6,976 nt of DNA, from the NCBI GenBank assembly GCA_003221595.1, contig QHSM01000525.1, positions 1-6,976 on the forward strand, given 5' to 3'. Shown here in pieces: positions 5,778 through 6,976 of this stretch; the stretch's first letter is position 1; the number at the start of each line of letters is the position of its first letter. A program made the translations under genes and the position numbers. Under the pieces are notes generated by a model. That model did not search any database. It saw only the letters and a program-made list of their open reading frames with translations, and was not told where the DNA came from. The stretch comes from Candidatus Rokuibacteriota bacterium (GTDB lineage: Bacteria > Methylomirabilota > Methylomirabilia > Rokubacteriales > CSP1-6).

Positions 5778-6856
5778 CCCGCTCCGCCGCGACGGCCGCC
5801 GAAACCGAGTTTCACGAGCGTATGCACGCCGCCCACATGTACGGCCTGTGGGAGCTGGCGAGCCAGATGACGCGCCACCCCGAGCCGCAGGCGATCCCGT
5901 ACATGTGGAAGGCGGCGGTGCTCGAGGCGATGGTGCGCGAGGCCGGCGAGGCGGTGCCCGTCGGCGAGGAACGGAGAGCCCTCCAGCTCTTCAACCCCGG
6001 ACTCGACGGCAAGTGGGCGACGACGAACACGATGATCGCCGCGGTCCAGATCCTCCTGCCGGGCGAGGTCGCGCGCGCTCACCGCCACACGCCGACGGCG
6101 ATCCGCTTCATCATGGAGGGCACGGGCGCCTACACCGCCGTCGACGGCGAGCGCGTCTACATGGCGCCGGGCGACCTCATCCTGACGCCGAGCTGGGCGT
6201 GGCACGACCACGGCAACGAGACCGACAAGCTGGTGGTCTGGATGGACGGCCTGGACATTCCGCTGGTCCAGGCGCTGAACGCGATGTTCTTCCAGTTCTA
6301 CTCGGAGCGGCAGGTGCCGCTGACCAAGCCGACCAACGCGTCGGTTCATCTGCACGGCCACGCGAGCCTCACGCCGACCTGGGTGAAGGAGCGGCCGCAG
6401 TCCTCCCCGCTGCTGCTCTATTCGTGGGACAAGACGTACCAGTCGCTGGGGACGCTTCGCGACGCCGCGGGCGACGAGTGGGACGATCTCGCCCTCGAGT
6501 ACACGCATCCGCAGACCGGCCGGGCCTTGCTGCCGACGATGGCGTGCTGGGTCCAGATGATCCGCCCGGGCAAGCGGCTCAAGGCTCATCGCCACACCGG
6601 CAGCGCGGTGTACTACGCGGTGCAGGGGAGCGGTGAGACCATCATCGACGGTCGCCGCTTCGTGTGGGAGCGCGGCGACATCATCACGCTGCCGTCCTGG
6701 GCGCTACACGAGCACGCGAATCGCTCCACGCACGACGCGGCCATCCTCTTCTCGATCCAGGACCGGCCGGTGCTGGAATCGCTCGGCCTGTACCGGGAGG
6801 AAGCCTATTCCGACAACGGCGGTTACCAGACGGTGACCGCGACTTTCAAGGCGTAG
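5774..6856 (+). CDS. Bicupin, gentisate 1,2-dioxygenase-like
   Basis: A 360-residue two-cupin protein with the length and layout of the gentisate/salicylate/1-hydroxy-2-naphthoate 1,2-dioxygenase family. An N-terminal helical part ('YGLWELASQM' at about 23-32; 'PYMWKAAVLEAMVREAGEAVPVGEERRALQLFNPGL' at 42-77) precedes cupin 1. There 'ARAHRHTPTAIRFIMEG' gives H103 and H105, and 'PSWAWHDHGN' gives H144. Cupin 2 repeats this as 'LKAHRHTGSAVYYAVQG' (H272, H274) and 'LPSWALHEHAN' (H312). In characterised members the iron sits in the N-terminal cupin and cleaves the ring between C1 and C2 with O2, needing no electron donor; the product is a maleylpyruvate-type acid. Here both cupins keep a full His triad. 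The acid substrate cannot be fixed, so gentisate itself is only one option. It follows the amidohydrolase by an ATGA overlap and is followed 16 bases later by a VOC gene. Confidence 0.9.
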   Translation: MTRSAATAAETEFHERMHAAHMYGLWELASQMTRHPEPQAIPYMWKAAVLEAMVREAGEAVPVGEERRALQLFNPGLDGKWATTNTMIAAVQILLPGEVARAHRHTPTAIRFIMEGTGAYTAVDGERVYMAPGDLILTPSWAWHDHGNETDKLVVWMDGLDIPLVQALNAMFFQFYSERQVPLTKPTNASVHLHGHASLTPTWVKERPQSSPLLLYSWDKTYQSLGTLRDAAGDEWDDLALEYTHPQTGRALLPTMACWVQMIRPGKRLKAHRHTGSAVYYAVQGSGETIIDGRRFVWERGDIITLPSWALHEHANRSTHDAAILFSIQDRPVLESLGLYREEAYSDNGGYQTVTATFKA

Positions 6857-6857
6857 T

Positions 6858-6864
6858 GGAGGAG
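6858..6864 (+). promoter_or_regulatory. Shine-Dalgarno of the VOC gene
   Basis: GGAGGAG immediately after the bicupin stop and eight bases before the ATG at 6873. With a gap of only 16 bases between genes, the VOC gene is very likely in the same transcript. Confidence 0.7.
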
Positions 6865-6872
6865 ACCCCGGG

Positions 6873-6976
6873 ATGGCTGTCACCAAGATCGATCACATCG
6901 AGCTGATCGTGAGTCGCTTCGAGGAGTACGTGGCCCTCTTTCGCGCGCTCGGCTTCCAGGAGCGCCTGCGGACCAA
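6873..6976 (+). CDS. VOC family protein (glyoxalase/dioxygenase fold), N-terminal part (runs off right edge)
   Basis: Thirty-four codons are present: MAVTKIDHIELIVSRFEEYVALFRALGFQERLRT. 'KIDHIELIV' is the first beta strand of the vicinal oxygen chelate fold, with H8 as the expected first metal ligand, and 'ALFRALGFQE' is the typical first helix and turn. VOC members include glyoxalase I, extradiol dioxygenases, 4-hydroxyphenylpyruvate dioxygenase and epimerases; 34 residues cannot separate these. Its place right behind a ring-cleavage-type bicupin suggests a second metalloenzyme of the same catabolic route, possibly a dioxygenase or an isomerase of the cleavage product. Confidence 0.8.
   Translation, partial: MAVTKIDHIELIVSRFEEYVALFRALGFQERLRT

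Noticed and set aside
4562..6856. Possible fusion of a long N-terminal extension to the bicupin (764 codons open)
   Set aside because: The extra part overlaps the amidohydrolase gene in another frame and is Arg/Pro-rich nonsense. The ATG at 5774 has an ideal Shine-Dalgarno site and gives the normal family length.

Overview
The window is a compact, GC-rich stretch of bacterial chromosome. G/C dominates third codon positions, and long spurious open frames run antisense to most genes. It holds no RNA genes, mobile elements or CRISPR arrays that I could recognise. The style (a soil-type catabolic cluster, short gene junctions, a hybrid histidine kinase with a PPGV-type receiver) suits an uncultured or environmental high-GC lineage, such as a proteobacterium or a Rokubacteria/Methylomirabilota-like group. 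That placement is an impression, not a demonstration.

Minus strand, read right to left from about 4542 to 1. The order is a membrane-bound hybrid sensor histidine kinase with a C-terminal receiver; an NAD-dependent epimerase/dehydratase gene that is broken; an intact SDR dehydrogenase resembling the 3-alpha/20-beta-hydroxysteroid dehydrogenase group; a small GlcG/HbpS-family protein; and the N-terminal third of a nitroreductase that runs off the left edge. The epimerase-SDR and SDR-GlcG junctions are tightly coupled and use almost the same 16-17 base stop/Shine-Dalgarno/start cassette. The genes are therefore probably co-transcribed as one unit headed by the kinase.

Plus strand, 4743 to the right edge. 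An amidohydrolase of the ACMSD/gamma-resorcylate-decarboxylase superfamily overlaps by ATGA with a gentisate-1,2-dioxygenase-like bicupin. The first 34 codons of a VOC (glyoxalase/dioxygenase fold) protein follow. All three have strong Shine-Dalgarno sequences. Together they look like a short oxidative catabolic operon: a metal-dependent decarboxylase or hydrolase, a cupin ring-cleavage-type dioxygenase, and a VOC enzyme acting on a related intermediate. The substrate cannot be read from the sequence.

The two units diverge from a 200-bp intergenic region (4543-4742), which contains a 9-bp direct repeat and a loose inverted repeat that could be regulator sites. The arrangement suggests, but does not show, that the kinase senses a condition relevant to the neighbouring catabolic genes. 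The kinase carries no DNA-binding output domain, so any transcriptional partner lies outside this window.

The main anomaly is the epimerase gene. The N-terminal half and C-terminal half are both well preserved but lie in different frames. The segment that should join them, with the catalytic YxxxK motif, is absent. This indicates an internal deletion rather than a simple point indel.
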